A DNA stretch of 64,000 nt, taken from an uncultured Aquimarina sp. (GTDB lineage Bacteria; Bacteroidota; Bacteroidia; Flavobacteriales; Flavobacteriaceae). The notes beneath the pieces were generated by a model, which did not search any database, was not told the DNA's origin, and worked only from the letters and a program-made list of their open reading frames with translations. The stretch covers positions 1 to 64,000 of the forward strand of contig CANMLW010000010.1 in the NCBI GenBank assembly GCA_947498705.1. The letters are read 5' to 3'. Made by a program: the position numbers and the translations under genes. Shown here in pieces: positions 16,857-25,903 of this stretch; the first letter of the stretch is position 1; the number at the start of each line of letters is the position of its first letter.

Positions 16857-18038
16857 TTATTTCTCATATCCTTTACGCCATTGCCTAGTCTCTTCAAAAA
16901 TATGTGTCAATATCTTTTCATCTTCTTCGGTAAAATCAACTTTACGTCTGGCCATAACAATTTTAGCCACTTCAAAAGCTTTTTTAGTTAAATAGGTTGT
17001 AAATCCTGATCCACCACCCCAACTATAACTTGGTACAAAATTTCTAGGAAATCCTGTTCCAAAAATATTTGCATTCACACCAATCACGGTACCAGTATTA
17101 AACATTGTATTAATTCCGCATTTAGAATGATCTCCCATCATCAAACCACAAAACTGTAAGCCTGTTTTTGCAAAACTTTCATTTTCATAACTCCATAAGC
17201 GCACTTCTGCATAATTATTTTTGAGGTTAGACACATTGGTGTCAGCTCCTATATTACACCACTCACCCAAAACACTATTGCCAAGATATCCTTCATGCCC
17301 TTTGTTCGAATACCCAAATACAACAGAATTATTTACTTCGCCGCCAATTTTTGAGTAAGGCCCAACTGTAGTTGCTCCATAAATCTTTGCTCCCATTTTC
17401 ACAATAGAATAATCTCCTAATGCAAAAGGCCCTCTTATCAAACTACCTTCCATAATTTGAGTATTCTTACCCAAATAGATAGGTCCTTTACTTGCATTAA
17501 GGGTTGCAAACTCTATACTAACTCCTTCTTCAAGAAAAACATTTTCTGGAGCTATTACATTATTACTCTCTGGAATAGGCATACTTACCCTATCACGGGT
17601 TAACAATTCAAAATCTAGTTTGATCGCCTGATCATTTTTAGAAAATATATCCCAGGTATTCTGAATAGAAATCATTTCTTTATCATAAGAAACAATTTCA
17701 AATGTACTGAAATCAACCTCTTGCCCCTCTTCTATATAAAAAGCAACAGGCTCTTCTTCATAAAAAACAGCTTGATTTGATGTAAGGCTTTTGATCAATT
17801 CTACTAATTCATTTGAAGGTAAATAAGAAGAATTAATCATCACATTTTCTTCTAATTCTACCATGGGGTATTTACCACTAAGGTAATCCTCTGTCACGGT
17901 CGAAGTAGTACTTTCAAGGTGTTTTTCCCATTTTTCGCGAATGGTAAGTATCCCAACTCTAATATCTGCAACAGGCTTGGTATAGGTAAAAGGTAATAAT
18001 GCGTTTCTAGAAGGCCCGTCAAAAAGAATATAATTCAT
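16857..18038 (-). CDS. GlmU-like putative nucleotidyltransferase with left-handed beta-helix
   Basis: 393 residues. The N-terminus (MNYILFDGPSRNALLPFTYTKPVADIR) matches the degenerate nucleotidyltransferase part of Bacteroidota GlmU-family proteins. The C-terminal half is a hexapeptide left-handed beta-helix (IYLGKNTQIMEGSLIRGPFALGDY, and GLMMGDHSKCGINTMFNTGTVIGVNANIFG). By family it could transfer a nucleotidyl or acyl group to a sugar phosphate in envelope biosynthesis. The GlmU-type G-x-G-T-R-M loop is absent, so nucleotidyltransferase activity is doubtful. The downstream/upstream neighbour rpmE2 is on the same strand but has its own terminator. Confidence 0.85.
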   Translation of the reverse strand: MNYILFDGPSRNALLPFTYTKPVADIRVGILTIREKWEKHLESTTSTVTEDYLSGKYPMVELEENVMINSSYLPSNELVELIKSLTSNQAVFYEEEPVAFYIEEGQEVDFSTFEIVSYDKEMISIQNTWDIFSKNDQAIKLDFELLTRDRVSMPIPESNNVIAPENVFLEEGVSIEFATLNASKGPIYLGKNTQIMEGSLIRGPFALGDYSIVKMGAKIYGATTVGPYSKIGGEVNNSVVFGYSNKGHEGYLGNSVLGEWCNIGADTNVSNLKNNYAEVRLWSYENESFAKTGLQFCGLMMGDHSKCGINTMFNTGTVIGVNANIFGTGFPRNFVPSYSWGGGSGFTTYLTKKAFEVAKIVMARRKVDFTEEDEKILTHIFEETRQWRKGYEK

Positions 18039-18114
18039 TCCTATAAGTATCTAATGATTAAATTGATAGTAAAAGATAATTAAATAGTATATAAACAAAG
18101 TAAACTTAACAAAA

Positions 18115-18139
18115 AAAGCCCTTCAAAAAGAAAGGCTTT
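18115..18139 (-). terminator. Terminator of rpmE2
   Basis: A short stem AAAGCC / GGCTTT with a 13-base loop is followed by a T run on the minus strand. It lies 22 bases past the rpmE2 stop. Confidence 0.65.
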
Positions 18140-18160
18140 ACATAATTCTGTTTGACCAAA

Positions 18161-18412
18161 TTATTTCTTGAATTTGGCATATTTATTTTTAAACTTGTCA
18201 ATACGTCCAGCAGTATCGATAAGTTTTGACTTTCCTGTATAAAATGGGTGAGAAGTTCTAGAAATTTCTAGTTTCACCAAAGGGTACTCTACTCCATCAA
18301 CTTCAAGTGTCTCTTTAGTATTTGCCGTAGACTTTGTAATGAACACTTCATCATTAGACATGTCTTTAAACGCTACTAATCTATAATTTTCTGGGTGAAT
18401 ATCTTTTCTCAT
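18161..18412 (-). CDS. rpmE2: 50S ribosomal protein bL31, type B
   Basis: 83 residues starting [20 protein letters not shown], with the [21 protein letters not shown] ending of bL31. It has no cysteine, so this is the zinc-independent type B form. It belongs to the large ribosomal subunit. A promoter (18441-18470) and a terminator frame it as a single-gene unit. Confidence 0.97.
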   Translation of the reverse strand: MRKDIHPENYRLVAFKDMSNDEVFITKSTANTKETLEVDGVEYPLVKLEISRTSHPFYTGKSKLIDTAGRIDKFKNKYAKFKK

Positions 18413-18440
18413 TATTTTGTTCTTATCAATTTTCGAGGTG

Positions 18441-18470
18441 CAAATTTAAGCATTCTGTTTTAATCTACAA
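18441..18470 (-). promoter_or_regulatory. rpmE2 promoter, TTG-N19-TAAATTTG
   Basis: On the minus strand TTG (18470-18468) is followed after 19 bases by TAAATTTG (18448-18441), an exact TAnnTTTG. It sits about 29 bases before the rpmE2 start. Confidence 0.75.
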
Positions 18471-18589
18471 CAACAAACTATTTTTTTTCTTGAATTTATT
18501 TTATAAAAACACTTTTTCTATACCTTGATGTAACATTTTAGTACATTTGTGCACTTATAGTTGGTAAAACACCAAAACTAAATTAATTT

Positions 18590-19117
18590 ATGGAAACGGA
18601 CAGAGCTTCTTCTAAGAAAATTATAATTAACTACGGAATTTTATTAGGTATTGTCTCGACGGCACTTGGTATTGTACTTTATACATCAGGTACCTATACT
18701 GATCCTCATTGGATATTTTCTGTACTTGGCTTTTTAATCCTAATTGGTATTATTGGTTATGGAATTAAAACATTTAAAACGCAAAACAACGGTTATCTTA
18801 TACTTACAGATGCTCTTAAGATTGGAATCGGAATAGCTCTTATAGGAGGAATCATTGGGGCTTTATGGTCTGTTGTTTTGACCACCGTTATAGAACCTGA
18901 TTATACACAACAAGTTTTAGAAACACAGAGAATAAAAATGATTGAAACATATCCTGATTTCTCTAAAGAACAAATTGACCAAAGTATGTCAATTGTTGAA
19001 AAGTTCAGTAGTCCTTTTGTTAGTGTTGCTATTTCAATTATCGGAAATTTATTTTTCGGTTTTATAATTTCTATGATTGTTGGTTTAATCATGCAAAAGA
19101 AAGAAGAGTTACATTAA
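18590..19117 (+). CDS. DUF4199 membrane protein
   Basis: 175 residues with four membrane helices (about 12-30, 40-58, 75-98 and 140-165). The large loop between helices 3 and 4 contains the motif MIETYPDFSKEQIDQSM typical of DUF4199. The function of the family is unknown. It ends three bases before the glycosyltransferase gene, so the two are translated as a pair; in Flavobacteria this pairing is frequent and hints at an envelope-glycan role (inference). Confidence 0.85.
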   Translation: METDRASSKKIIINYGILLGIVSTALGIVLYTSGTYTDPHWIFSVLGFLILIGIIGYGIKTFKTQNNGYLILTDALKIGIGIALIGGIIGALWSVVLTTVIEPDYTQQVLETQRIKMIETYPDFSKEQIDQSMSIVEKFSSPFVSVAISIIGNLFFGFIISMIVGLIMQKKEELH

Positions 19118-19120
19118 TAT

Positions 19121-20068
19121 ATGGATATATCTGTAGTTATACCATTGCTAAATGAGCAAGAGTCTTTAACCGAATTATACGATTGGATTGCAAGTGTTAT
19201 GCAATCCAATTCTTTTTCTTATGAAATTATCTTTATTGATGATGGTAGTACCGATGGTTCTTGGGGTACCATTCAAAAATTATCTAAAAAAGATACCAAC
19301 GTAAAAGGAATTCGTTTCATTAAAAATTTTGGAAAATCACAAGCTTTACATGCTGGATTTAATGCAGCCCAGGCAAATGTGGTTATTACTATGGATGCCG
19401 ATTTGCAAGATAATCCAGAAGAAATCCCAGAACTGTATCGTATGATCATTCAAGAAGATTATGACCTGGTATCTGGTTGGAAAAAGAAACGATACGATTC
19501 TGTCATAGCAAAAAACTTACCTTCTAAGTTATTTAACGCAGCTGCTAGGAAAACATCGGGAGTTAAACTACATGATTTTAACTGTGGATTGAAAGCTTAT
19601 AAGAAAATTGTTGTTAAAAACATCGATGTACATGGCGAAATGCATCGTTATATTCCAGTACTTGCTAAAAATGCAGGATTTGGAAAAATAGGAGAAAAAG
19701 TTGTATTACATCAAGCAAGAAAATATGGTACTACCAAGTTTGGCATGAGTCGTTTTATTAATGGTTTTCTAGACTTAGTAACTATTTGGTTTGTATCTCG
19801 TTTTGGCAAAAGACCCATGCATTTTTTTGGTCTAATAGGCACTTTACTTTTTATTATAGGTTTTTGTTTTTCACTTTATTTGGGAATCGATAAACTTTTT
19901 ATAGAAAAAAAAGGGAGATTAATTGCACAGCGTCCAGAATTTTATCTTGCTCTAACGTCGATGATATTAGGAACACAGTTTTTTTTGGCAGGATTTCTTG
20001 GAGAGATCATTTTAACCAACAAACGAAATAAAGAACGTTATAATATCGCTGGTCGAATACATTTATAA
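19121..20068 (+). CDS. Family 2 glycosyltransferase, polyprenyl-phosphate sugar type
   Basis: 315 residues. The GT-A domain begins MDISVVIPLLNEQESL and holds FIDDGSTDGSW and the metal-binding motif TMDADLQDNPEE at about residue 85. Two membrane helices lie near 235-255 and 275-298. This architecture matches DPM1/ArnC/GtrB-like enzymes, which move a sugar from a nucleotide donor to a lipid carrier phosphate. The exact sugar is unknown. It is cotranscribed with the DUF4199 gene. Confidence 0.9.
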   Translation: MDISVVIPLLNEQESLTELYDWIASVMQSNSFSYEIIFIDDGSTDGSWGTIQKLSKKDTNVKGIRFIKNFGKSQALHAGFNAAQANVVITMDADLQDNPEEIPELYRMIIQEDYDLVSGWKKKRYDSVIAKNLPSKLFNAAARKTSGVKLHDFNCGLKAYKKIVVKNIDVHGEMHRYIPVLAKNAGFGKIGEKVVLHQARKYGTTKFGMSRFINGFLDLVTIWFVSRFGKRPMHFFGLIGTLLFIIGFCFSLYLGIDKLFIEKKGRLIAQRPEFYLALTSMILGTQFFLAGFLGEIILTNKRNKERYNIAGRIHL

Positions 20069-20189
20069 TTCATATTGTTTGTGGATCACTTCTATAAAAA
20101 GTGAACTCGAAACAATAACTTATACAAATAGTAATAACTTCTAATAACAATACTTAAATTATAGTATTTTTGCACCAAAATTCATAAGC

Positions 20190-21920
20190 ATGCAAATCAC
20201 CGATTCAGTAATAAATTCGAGAATAGAGGAATGGTCAAGTTCTGTTTTTGATGCTGCAACTCAAAAACAAATTAAAAATCTACAAGAAACAAATCCAGAA
20301 GAACTAAAGGAGAGTTTTTACAAAGATTTGGAGTTCGGAACGGGCGGCATGCGAGGAATTATGGGAGTAGGAACCAACAGAATTAATAAGTATACTCTAG
20401 GAAAAAGTACACAAGGATTAAGTAATTTCCTGGTTAAACAGTTTCCTGCAGAACAACCAAAAGCAGTAATTGCATATGATTGTAGAAATAATAGTGATAC
20501 GCTAGCGCAAATTGTTGCTGATGTTTTTACATCTAATGGCGTTAAAGTATATTTATTTTCAGATTTAAGACCCACACCAGAACTATCATTTGCAGTAAAA
20601 GAGTTAGGTTGTCATTGTGGCATTGTATTAACTGCAAGTCATAACCCACCAGAGTATAATGGATATAAGGTATATTGGCAAGACGGAGGGCAATTAGTTC
20701 CACCTCAAGACAAAGAAATTATTGCCGAAATAAATAGCTTAAAATACGTAGATATTAAGTTTGATGCAAACCCTACTCTATTAGAAAAAATAGACCATCA
20801 AATTGATTCTGCATTTATTAGTAATAGTGTAAAGAATGGAAGTTTTGTTGCCTCACAACAGGCAAAAGACAATACAACCATCGTTTTTACTTCATTACAC
20901 GGTACTTCTATTACTGCTGTACCCGAAACACTGCAAAAAGCAGGATATAAAAATGTACATATTGTAAAAGAACAAGCAGAACCAGATGGAAATTTCCCTA
21001 CTGTCATATCCCCTAATCCCGAAGAACCAGAGGCACTGTCTATGGCAATGCAACTTGCCAATGAGGTAAATGCAGATATAGTTATTGGCACAGATCCAGA
21101 TTGTGACCGTTTAGGAATTGCAGTACGAGACACTCAAGGTCAGCTACAATTATTGAATGGTAATCAAACCATGATTGTAATGACTTGGTTTTTATTAGAG
21201 AATTATAAAAAACAAAAAGGGTTTAATGGAAACGAGTTTATCGCCTCAACAATTGTTTCTACTCCTATGATGAAAAACCTGGCACAGGCATACAATGTCG
21301 AATACAAAGAAGTACTAACTGGGTTTAAATGGATAGCCAAATTGATTAAAGATTTTCCTAATCAAAGTTTTATAGGAGGAGGAGAAGAAAGTTTTGGTTT
21401 TATGGTTGGTGATTTTGTTCGAGACAAAGATGCGGTTACCTCTACCCTACTAGCCTGCGAGATTGTGGCGCATACCAAAGCCAACGGCAGCTCATTTTAC
21501 AACAAACTATTAGAACTGTACACAGTTCATGGGTTTTATAAAGAAAACCTGGTTTCTTTGGTCAAAAAAGGAATCGAAGGTGCTGCGGCCATTAAACAAA
21601 CTATGGTCGATTTAAGAGAAAATCCACCTCAGTTTTTTAATAATGAAAGAATAGTCTTAATAGAAGATTATCAAACCAGTATTGCAAAAAACATTCAAGA
21701 TCAGACAACCTTATCCATTGATATCCCAAAATCAAATGTTTTGGTATTTTACACAGAATCTGGTAGTAAAATAGCTGCGAGACCTAGTGGAACCGAACCT
21801 AAAATAAAATTTTACATTAGTGTTCAAGAACCTCTTAACACGCTTTCAGATTTTGAAATTGTACAACAACAATTAGATGACAAGATTAAGGCCATTAAGA
21901 AAGATTTGAAATTAACATAA
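20190..21920 (+). CDS. Phosphosugar mutase (phosphoglucomutase/phosphomannomutase family)
   Basis: 576 residues of the alpha-D-phosphohexomutase superfamily. The catalytic phosphoserine is Ser150 in LTASHNPPEYNG. The metal loop GTDPDCDRLG is near 304, the sugar-binding loop GGGEESFGF near 398 and the phosphate-binding loop ARPSGTEPKIKFYI near 533. It interconverts hexose-6- and hexose-1-phosphates for nucleotide-sugar or glycogen metabolism. Length and motif spacing fit the PgcA/PGM2-like branch. A TATTTTTG minus-7-like box (20165-20172) lies 17 bases before the ATG. The ABC exporter gene follows 18 bases downstream. Confidence 0.92.
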   Translation: MQITDSVINSRIEEWSSSVFDAATQKQIKNLQETNPEELKESFYKDLEFGTGGMRGIMGVGTNRINKYTLGKSTQGLSNFLVKQFPAEQPKAVIAYDCRNNSDTLAQIVADVFTSNGVKVYLFSDLRPTPELSFAVKELGCHCGIVLTASHNPPEYNGYKVYWQDGGQLVPPQDKEIIAEINSLKYVDIKFDANPTLLEKIDHQIDSAFISNSVKNGSFVASQQAKDNTTIVFTSLHGTSITAVPETLQKAGYKNVHIVKEQAEPDGNFPTVISPNPEEPEALSMAMQLANEVNADIVIGTDPDCDRLGIAVRDTQGQLQLLNGNQTMIVMTWFLLENYKKQKGFNGNEFIASTIVSTPMMKNLAQAYNVEYKEVLTGFKWIAKLIKDFPNQSFIGGGEESFGFMVGDFVRDKDAVTSTLLACEIVAHTKANGSSFYNKLLELYTVHGFYKENLVSLVKKGIEGAAAIKQTMVDLRENPPQFFNNERIVLIEDYQTSIAKNIQDQTTLSIDIPKSNVLVFYTESGSKIAARPSGTEPKIKFYISVQEPLNTLSDFEIVQQQLDDKIKAIKKDLKLT

Positions 21921-21938
21921 TAATTAGCATACCATTTA

Positions 21939-23762
21939 ATGAATTACTTTAAACATATTATTCGATTTGCTGTACCCTACAAATCCTACGCATTCCTTAA
22001 CATAGCATCGAACATTTTTTATGCCTTATTCGGAACACTAGCCATGGTATCGTTACTTCCTATGCTTAATGTTCTTTTTGGAAAAACGGAAAGGCTAAGA
22101 ATTAAACCAGAATGGAAAGGTATTTCTAAAATACGTGAATTTGGAGAAAATTATCTTAATTATTTTGTTACTCTAAAATCTGATGAAGGTAGCGATGATG
22201 TTTTGATTTTTATGGTTGTCCTTGTAGTTACCATGTTCTTATTAAAAAACTTTTTTGGATATATGGCTATGTATTTTATTACATTTTTACGAAATGGTGT
22301 TTTAAAAGATGTTCGAAATGAGCTATATGAAAAAACAGTAGCATTACCCCTTTCTTATTTTTCAGAAAAAAGAAAAGGAGATACTATTTCAAGAATTACA
22401 GCCGATGTATTGGAGATACAACATTCATTTTTATCTATCTTAGAATTGATTGTAAAAGAACCTTTAATGATTATTTTTACAATAATCACTATGGTATTAA
22501 TAAGTGTTAAATTAACACTATTTGTATTTATTTTTATTCCAATATCAGGTTTTTTAATATCATTGATAGGGAAAAAGCTAAAAAAGCATTCTACAAAAGT
22601 ACAGCAAGAACAAGGTTTTTTCTTATCTATCATTGAAGAAACTTTAGGGGGGTTAAAAGTCATTAAAGGTTTTAATGCAGAAAAGATATTTAGTAATAGG
22701 TTTCAGAAATCGACCTCTCGTTTTTATAATTATTCAAATAAGTTAGCCAATAGACAAAATCTTGCATCTCCTACTAGTGAATTTCTGGGGATTATGACCA
22801 TTTCAATCTTATTGTGGTATGGTGGGCAAATGGTACTTGTTGAGAAATCCTTGGATCCAGGATCATTTATAGTATATATGGGGCTAGCTTACAATATTTT
22901 AACTCCAGCCAAAGCCATTTCTAAGGCTAGTTATGCTGTTAAAAGAGGAAATGCAGCTGCGGAACGTGTTTTAGAGATTCTTAACACTCGTTCTCCATTA
23001 GAAGACAAACCTGATGCACAGGACAAAGAGCATTTCACTTCTGATATATCTTTGAACAAAGTATTTTTTAAATATGAAGATGAATATGTGCTTAAAGATT
23101 TTTCATTAACAGTACCAAAAGGAAGCTCGGTTGCCTTGGTAGGACAATCGGGAAGTGGTAAATCTACTATAGCAAACTTGGTGACTCGTTTTTATGATAT
23201 TGATAAAGGTGCTATAAAAATTGATGGAGTAAATATCAAAGACTTAAAAAAGTCTTCTTTAAGGAATTTATTGGGCTTAGTAACACAGGACTCTATCCTT
23301 TTTAACGATTCTATAAAAAACAATTTATTAGTAGGTGATCCAAACGCTACTAATGATGAAATCATTGAAGCTTTAAAAGTAGCCAATGCCTGGGAATTTG
23401 TAAAGGATCTACCCAATGGTATTGAGACTAATATTGGTGATAGTGGAAATAAGCTTAGTGGTGGGCAAAAACAACGCCTGTCTATTGCGAGAGCGGTCTT
23501 AAAAAACCCTCCTATAATGATACTTGACGAAGCAACTTCTGCCCTTGACACAGAAAGTGAACGATTGGTGCAATCGGCTCTAGAAAACATGATGAAAAAC
23601 AGAACCAGCATTGTGATTGCTCATCGATTATCGACCATTCAAAATTCTGATTTGATTGTTGTAATGAATAAAGGAGAAATTGCAGAACAAGGCACCCACG
23701 ATGAGCTTATTAATAAAGACGGAATCTATAAAAAGCTTGTAACGATGCAATCTTTGGGTTAA
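21939..23762 (+). CDS. ABC exporter, fused permease-ATPase (MsbA-like)
   Basis: 607 residues. The N-terminal six-helix ABC transmembrane domain (about 15-345) is followed by the nucleotide-binding domain. Walker A is GQSGSGKST near 402, the signature LSGGQKQR near 505, and Walker B IMILDEATSALD near 525, followed by AHRLSTI. It would be a homodimeric inner-membrane exporter. The closest functional model is lipid flipping by MsbA, but drug or glycolipid export is equally possible. It is 18 bases downstream of the mutase gene, so probably in the same transcript. Confidence 0.92.
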   Translation: MNYFKHIIRFAVPYKSYAFLNIASNIFYALFGTLAMVSLLPMLNVLFGKTERLRIKPEWKGISKIREFGENYLNYFVTLKSDEGSDDVLIFMVVLVVTMFLLKNFFGYMAMYFITFLRNGVLKDVRNELYEKTVALPLSYFSEKRKGDTISRITADVLEIQHSFLSILELIVKEPLMIIFTIITMVLISVKLTLFVFIFIPISGFLISLIGKKLKKHSTKVQQEQGFFLSIIEETLGGLKVIKGFNAEKIFSNRFQKSTSRFYNYSNKLANRQNLASPTSEFLGIMTISILLWYGGQMVLVEKSLDPGSFIVYMGLAYNILTPAKAISKASYAVKRGNAAAERVLEILNTRSPLEDKPDAQDKEHFTSDISLNKVFFKYEDEYVLKDFSLTVPKGSSVALVGQSGSGKSTIANLVTRFYDIDKGAIKIDGVNIKDLKKSSLRNLLGLVTQDSILFNDSIKNNLLVGDPNATNDEIIEALKVANAWEFVKDLPNGIETNIGDSGNKLSGGQKQRLSIARAVLKNPPIMILDEATSALDTESERLVQSALENMMKNRTSIVIAHRLSTIQNSDLIVVMNKGEIAEQGTHDELINKDGIYKKLVTMQSLG

Positions 23763-23800
23763 ATGCTGTTGCTACAAAAGATAGGTTAGTAAATAGAAAG

Positions 23801-24577
23801 TTAGATCATTTTTGTTAGTATTTCTTTCATCATTTTGGCAGCCAAAAAGGCGGTCATATTTTGAAAATCCTTTTTGGGATTGTATTCTACAATATCTGCT
23901 CCTATTATTTCGGTATTGATACTTTGTATTAGATCAATAACTTGTCGAGAAGTTAACCCTCCTGGTTCATGATGTGATACTCCAGGAGCAAATGCAGGAT
24001 CAAAAGCATCCATGTCTAAAGAAATATATAAAGGGTTTTTAAACGGACTTATCGTTGATAAATCTAGGTTTTTCATTTCATGAATTTCTACATTATACTT
24101 CTTGGCTTGTTGTCGTTGATGCTCATTTAAGGTTCTTATACCTACTTGAACCAATCTATCAGCAAGTTTATTTTCCATAATTCTTGCAAATGGACACGCA
24201 TGCGAATGTTTATCATCATCAAAAGAATCATACAAATCGGCATGTGCATCAATATGCAGAATATCAAATTTGGTATACTTTGAATGATATGCATTAACTA
24301 AAGGAAAAGTAATCGAATGATCTCCTCCTAGTGTAAATACTTTACAGTTTTTATCCAGATGTGATTTAGTTATTTGTTGAATATCAAAATAATCTTCAAT
24401 ATCAAAATCACCATTATCCCTTATTGATGGGTCTTCTATTGATTTTCCATTCTCGGCATACAAATTTGAAGAACCACAATATAGCACTTCTCTAATCACG
24501 TTAGGAGCAAGTTTAGCCCCTTTTTGGTACGATGATTTTTCATCATATCTTATTCCTTGGATAATCACTTTACTCAT
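23801..24577 (-). CDS. speB: Agmatinase / arginase-family ureohydrolase
   Basis: 258 residues of the ureohydrolase fold. All manganese ligands are visible: GGDHS (His87), DAHAD (110-114) and SLDMDAFDPAFAPG (Asp188, Asp190). The motif SHHEPGGLT after the last block is typical of agmatinase, which splits agmatine into putrescine and urea; other guanidino substrates cannot be excluded. It is a single gene, convergent with the ABC exporter gene. The four tandem RNA units lie upstream and are read in the same direction, but each ends in its own terminator. Confidence 0.85.
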   Translation of the reverse strand: MSKVIIQGIRYDEKSSYQKGAKLAPNVIREVLYCGSSNLYAENGKSIEDPSIRDNGDFDIEDYFDIQQITKSHLDKNCKVFTLGGDHSITFPLVNAYHSKYTKFDILHIDAHADLYDSFDDDKHSHACPFARIMENKLADRLVQVGIRTLNEHQRQQAKKYNVEIHEMKNLDLSTISPFKNPLYISLDMDAFDPAFAPGVSHHEPGGLTSRQVIDLIQSINTEIIGADIVEYNPKKDFQNMTAFLAAKMMKEILTKMI

Positions 24578-24936
24578 AAGTGTTAAATTTTATTTTATCT
24601 ATGCACTGGTGTAAACTTTTTTGATTCATGATAAAAATGATGATGTATTTGTCAATTGAAAAAACTTAAACCATGTTCTATAAATAAATATAGCAAACAA
24701 ATTAATCAAGGTCTAATTAACCACTATAGAATAATTGTTATTATTAAATAAACATTACAAAAAAATAAAAACACGTGCATTCAAGAAAATAATTCTTAAG
24801 GTTTAAGCAAACTTAATGGCATTAGATTACTAACGCATCTGATATATGAAGTAAGTTAAGAAATCAACTATCAAGAGTATGTTATTTTCTAATTTTTCAA
24901 AATAGTGTTTGACTAAGAAAAGAAGCTTTATATATT
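24578..24936. other. Intergenic stretch upstream of agmatinase
   Basis: About 360 bases without a gene. I see no repeat unit and no promoter matching TTTG-N19-TAnnTTTG here. It separates the agmatinase gene from the first RNA unit. Confidence 0.5.
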
Positions 24937-24939
24937 ATA

Positions 24940-25071
24940 AAATAAAAAAGAGTGCTTTCGCACTCTTTCTCTTCACACAAATCATCTTAATTTAGGGCTT
25001 ATTCTAAAATTAAAACTCACTTTTTTATAAAAACTTTCATCTTGGGGGAAATGAAAACTCAAATCATTAAC
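24940..25071 (-). ncRNA. Tandem small RNA, copy 1
   Basis: A predicted ~132-nt RNA. Promoter: TTTG (25108-25105), 19 bases, then TATCTTTA (25085-25078). The start is placed about 7 bases after that box. A 5' hairpin has arms TTTCAT / ATGAAA closed by a U-G pair and a loop with CCCCC. An A/U-rich stem follows (TTAATTTTAG / CTAAATTAA). The 3' end is an intrinsic terminator, stem 24947-24955 / 24960-24968 with a GAAA tetraloop, then a T-rich tail. No convincing ORF is present. It could belong to an Rfam family such as Flavo-1, which I cannot test here. Confidence 0.65.
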
Positions 25072-25211
25072 ACGTTGTAAAGATACAACTATTTTTTACT
25101 TTTCCAAACATTTTGTGTACTTTATCTTGAAAAAAGTACTTTTTAACTCAAATAAACAGGCAAACATTTCATTTTGTAATATAAATCCTACAAATAATAA
25201 AATATATTGTA

Positions 25212-25344
25212 AAATAAAAAAGAGCGCTTTCGCACTCTTTCTCTTCACACAAATCATCTTAATTTAGGGGCTTATTCTAAAATTAAAACTCACTTTTTTA
25301 TAAAAATTTTCATCTTGGGGAAAATGAAAACTCAAATCATTAAC
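25212..25344 (-). ncRNA. Tandem small RNA, copy 2
   Basis: Same organisation as copy 1. Promoter TTTG (25381-25378), 19 bases, TATCTTTA (25358-25351). The 5' hairpin is closed by U-A instead of U-G, and the loop has CCCC with an extra U. The terminator stem is 25219-25227 / 25232-25240, where one base change turns a U-A pair into U-G, so the stem is preserved. Distance from minus-7 box to terminator is 132 bases. Confidence 0.65.
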
Positions 25345-25484
25345 ACGTTGTAAAGATACGAATTGTTTTTACTTTTCCAAACATTTTGTGCTTTTTATCG
25401 AATAAAATAGCAATTTTAACATTTTTAAGTATCAAAAACAATAAGAATGTAGTATTTTACTTACAAACAATAAAGTATTCTATA

Positions 25485-25617
25485 AAATAAAAAAGAGTGC
25501 TTTCGCACTCTTTCTCTTCACACAAATCATCTTAATTTAAGGGCTTACTCTAAAATTAAAACTCACTTTTTTATAAAAACTTTCATCTTGGGGGAAATGA
25601 AAGGTTTGATCAATTTT
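25485..25617 (-). ncRNA. Tandem small RNA, copy 3 with divergent 5' end
   Basis: Promoter TTTG (25654-25651), 19 bases, TATATTTA (25631-25624). The promoter DNA and first ~20 transcribed bases differ almost completely from the other copies, yet spacing is unchanged. The 5' hairpin is closed by C-G, a compensatory change on both sides compared with U-G and U-A in the sisters. The terminator stem is 25492-25500 / 25505-25513. Conservation of the promoter by spacing rather than by sequence is the best evidence that the unit is transcribed. Confidence 0.65.
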
Positions 25618-25769
25618 ACTCTGTAAATATAGTAAATAATTCTAAATTAACAAATTAAAAATGCTTTTAACCTAAAATAAATAACTAATAAACCTCATTA
25701 TAATTAAATTTTAATTTATACGTAGGAATAATATTACAAATAGATATATTCATCCTTTTCACCTATTTA

Positions 25770-25903
25770 CAATAAAAAAGAGTGCTTTCGCACTCTTTCT
25801 CTTCACACAAATCATCTTAATTTAAGGGCTTACTCTAAAATTAAAACTCACTTTTTTATAAAAACTTTCATCTTGGGGGAAATGAAAACTTATTATCATT
25901 AAC
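25770..25903 (-). ncRNA. Tandem small RNA, copy 4
   Basis: Promoter TTTG (25940-25937), 19 bases, TATCTTTA (25917-25910). The 5' hairpin matches copy 1 (U-G closing pair, CCCCC loop) but the segment before it has changed (GATAATAAG instead of GATTTGAG). The terminator stem is 25777-25785 / 25790-25798 with GAAA loop. It is the unit nearest the sigma-factor gene, which starts 166 bases beyond its promoter on the opposite strand. Confidence 0.65.

Noticed and set aside
16857..18038. Naming the GlmU-like gene glmU
   Set aside because: The nucleotidyltransferase signature loop is missing and the protein is shorter than true GlmU, so the symbol would mislead.
25021..25060. Seven-codon ORF MKVFIKK (MKIFIKK in copy 2) in each RNA unit, minus strand
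   Set aside because: Its ATG is the 3' arm of the conserved hairpin and it has no ribosome-binding context. The V/I difference follows from one base. Conservation is better explained by RNA pairing.
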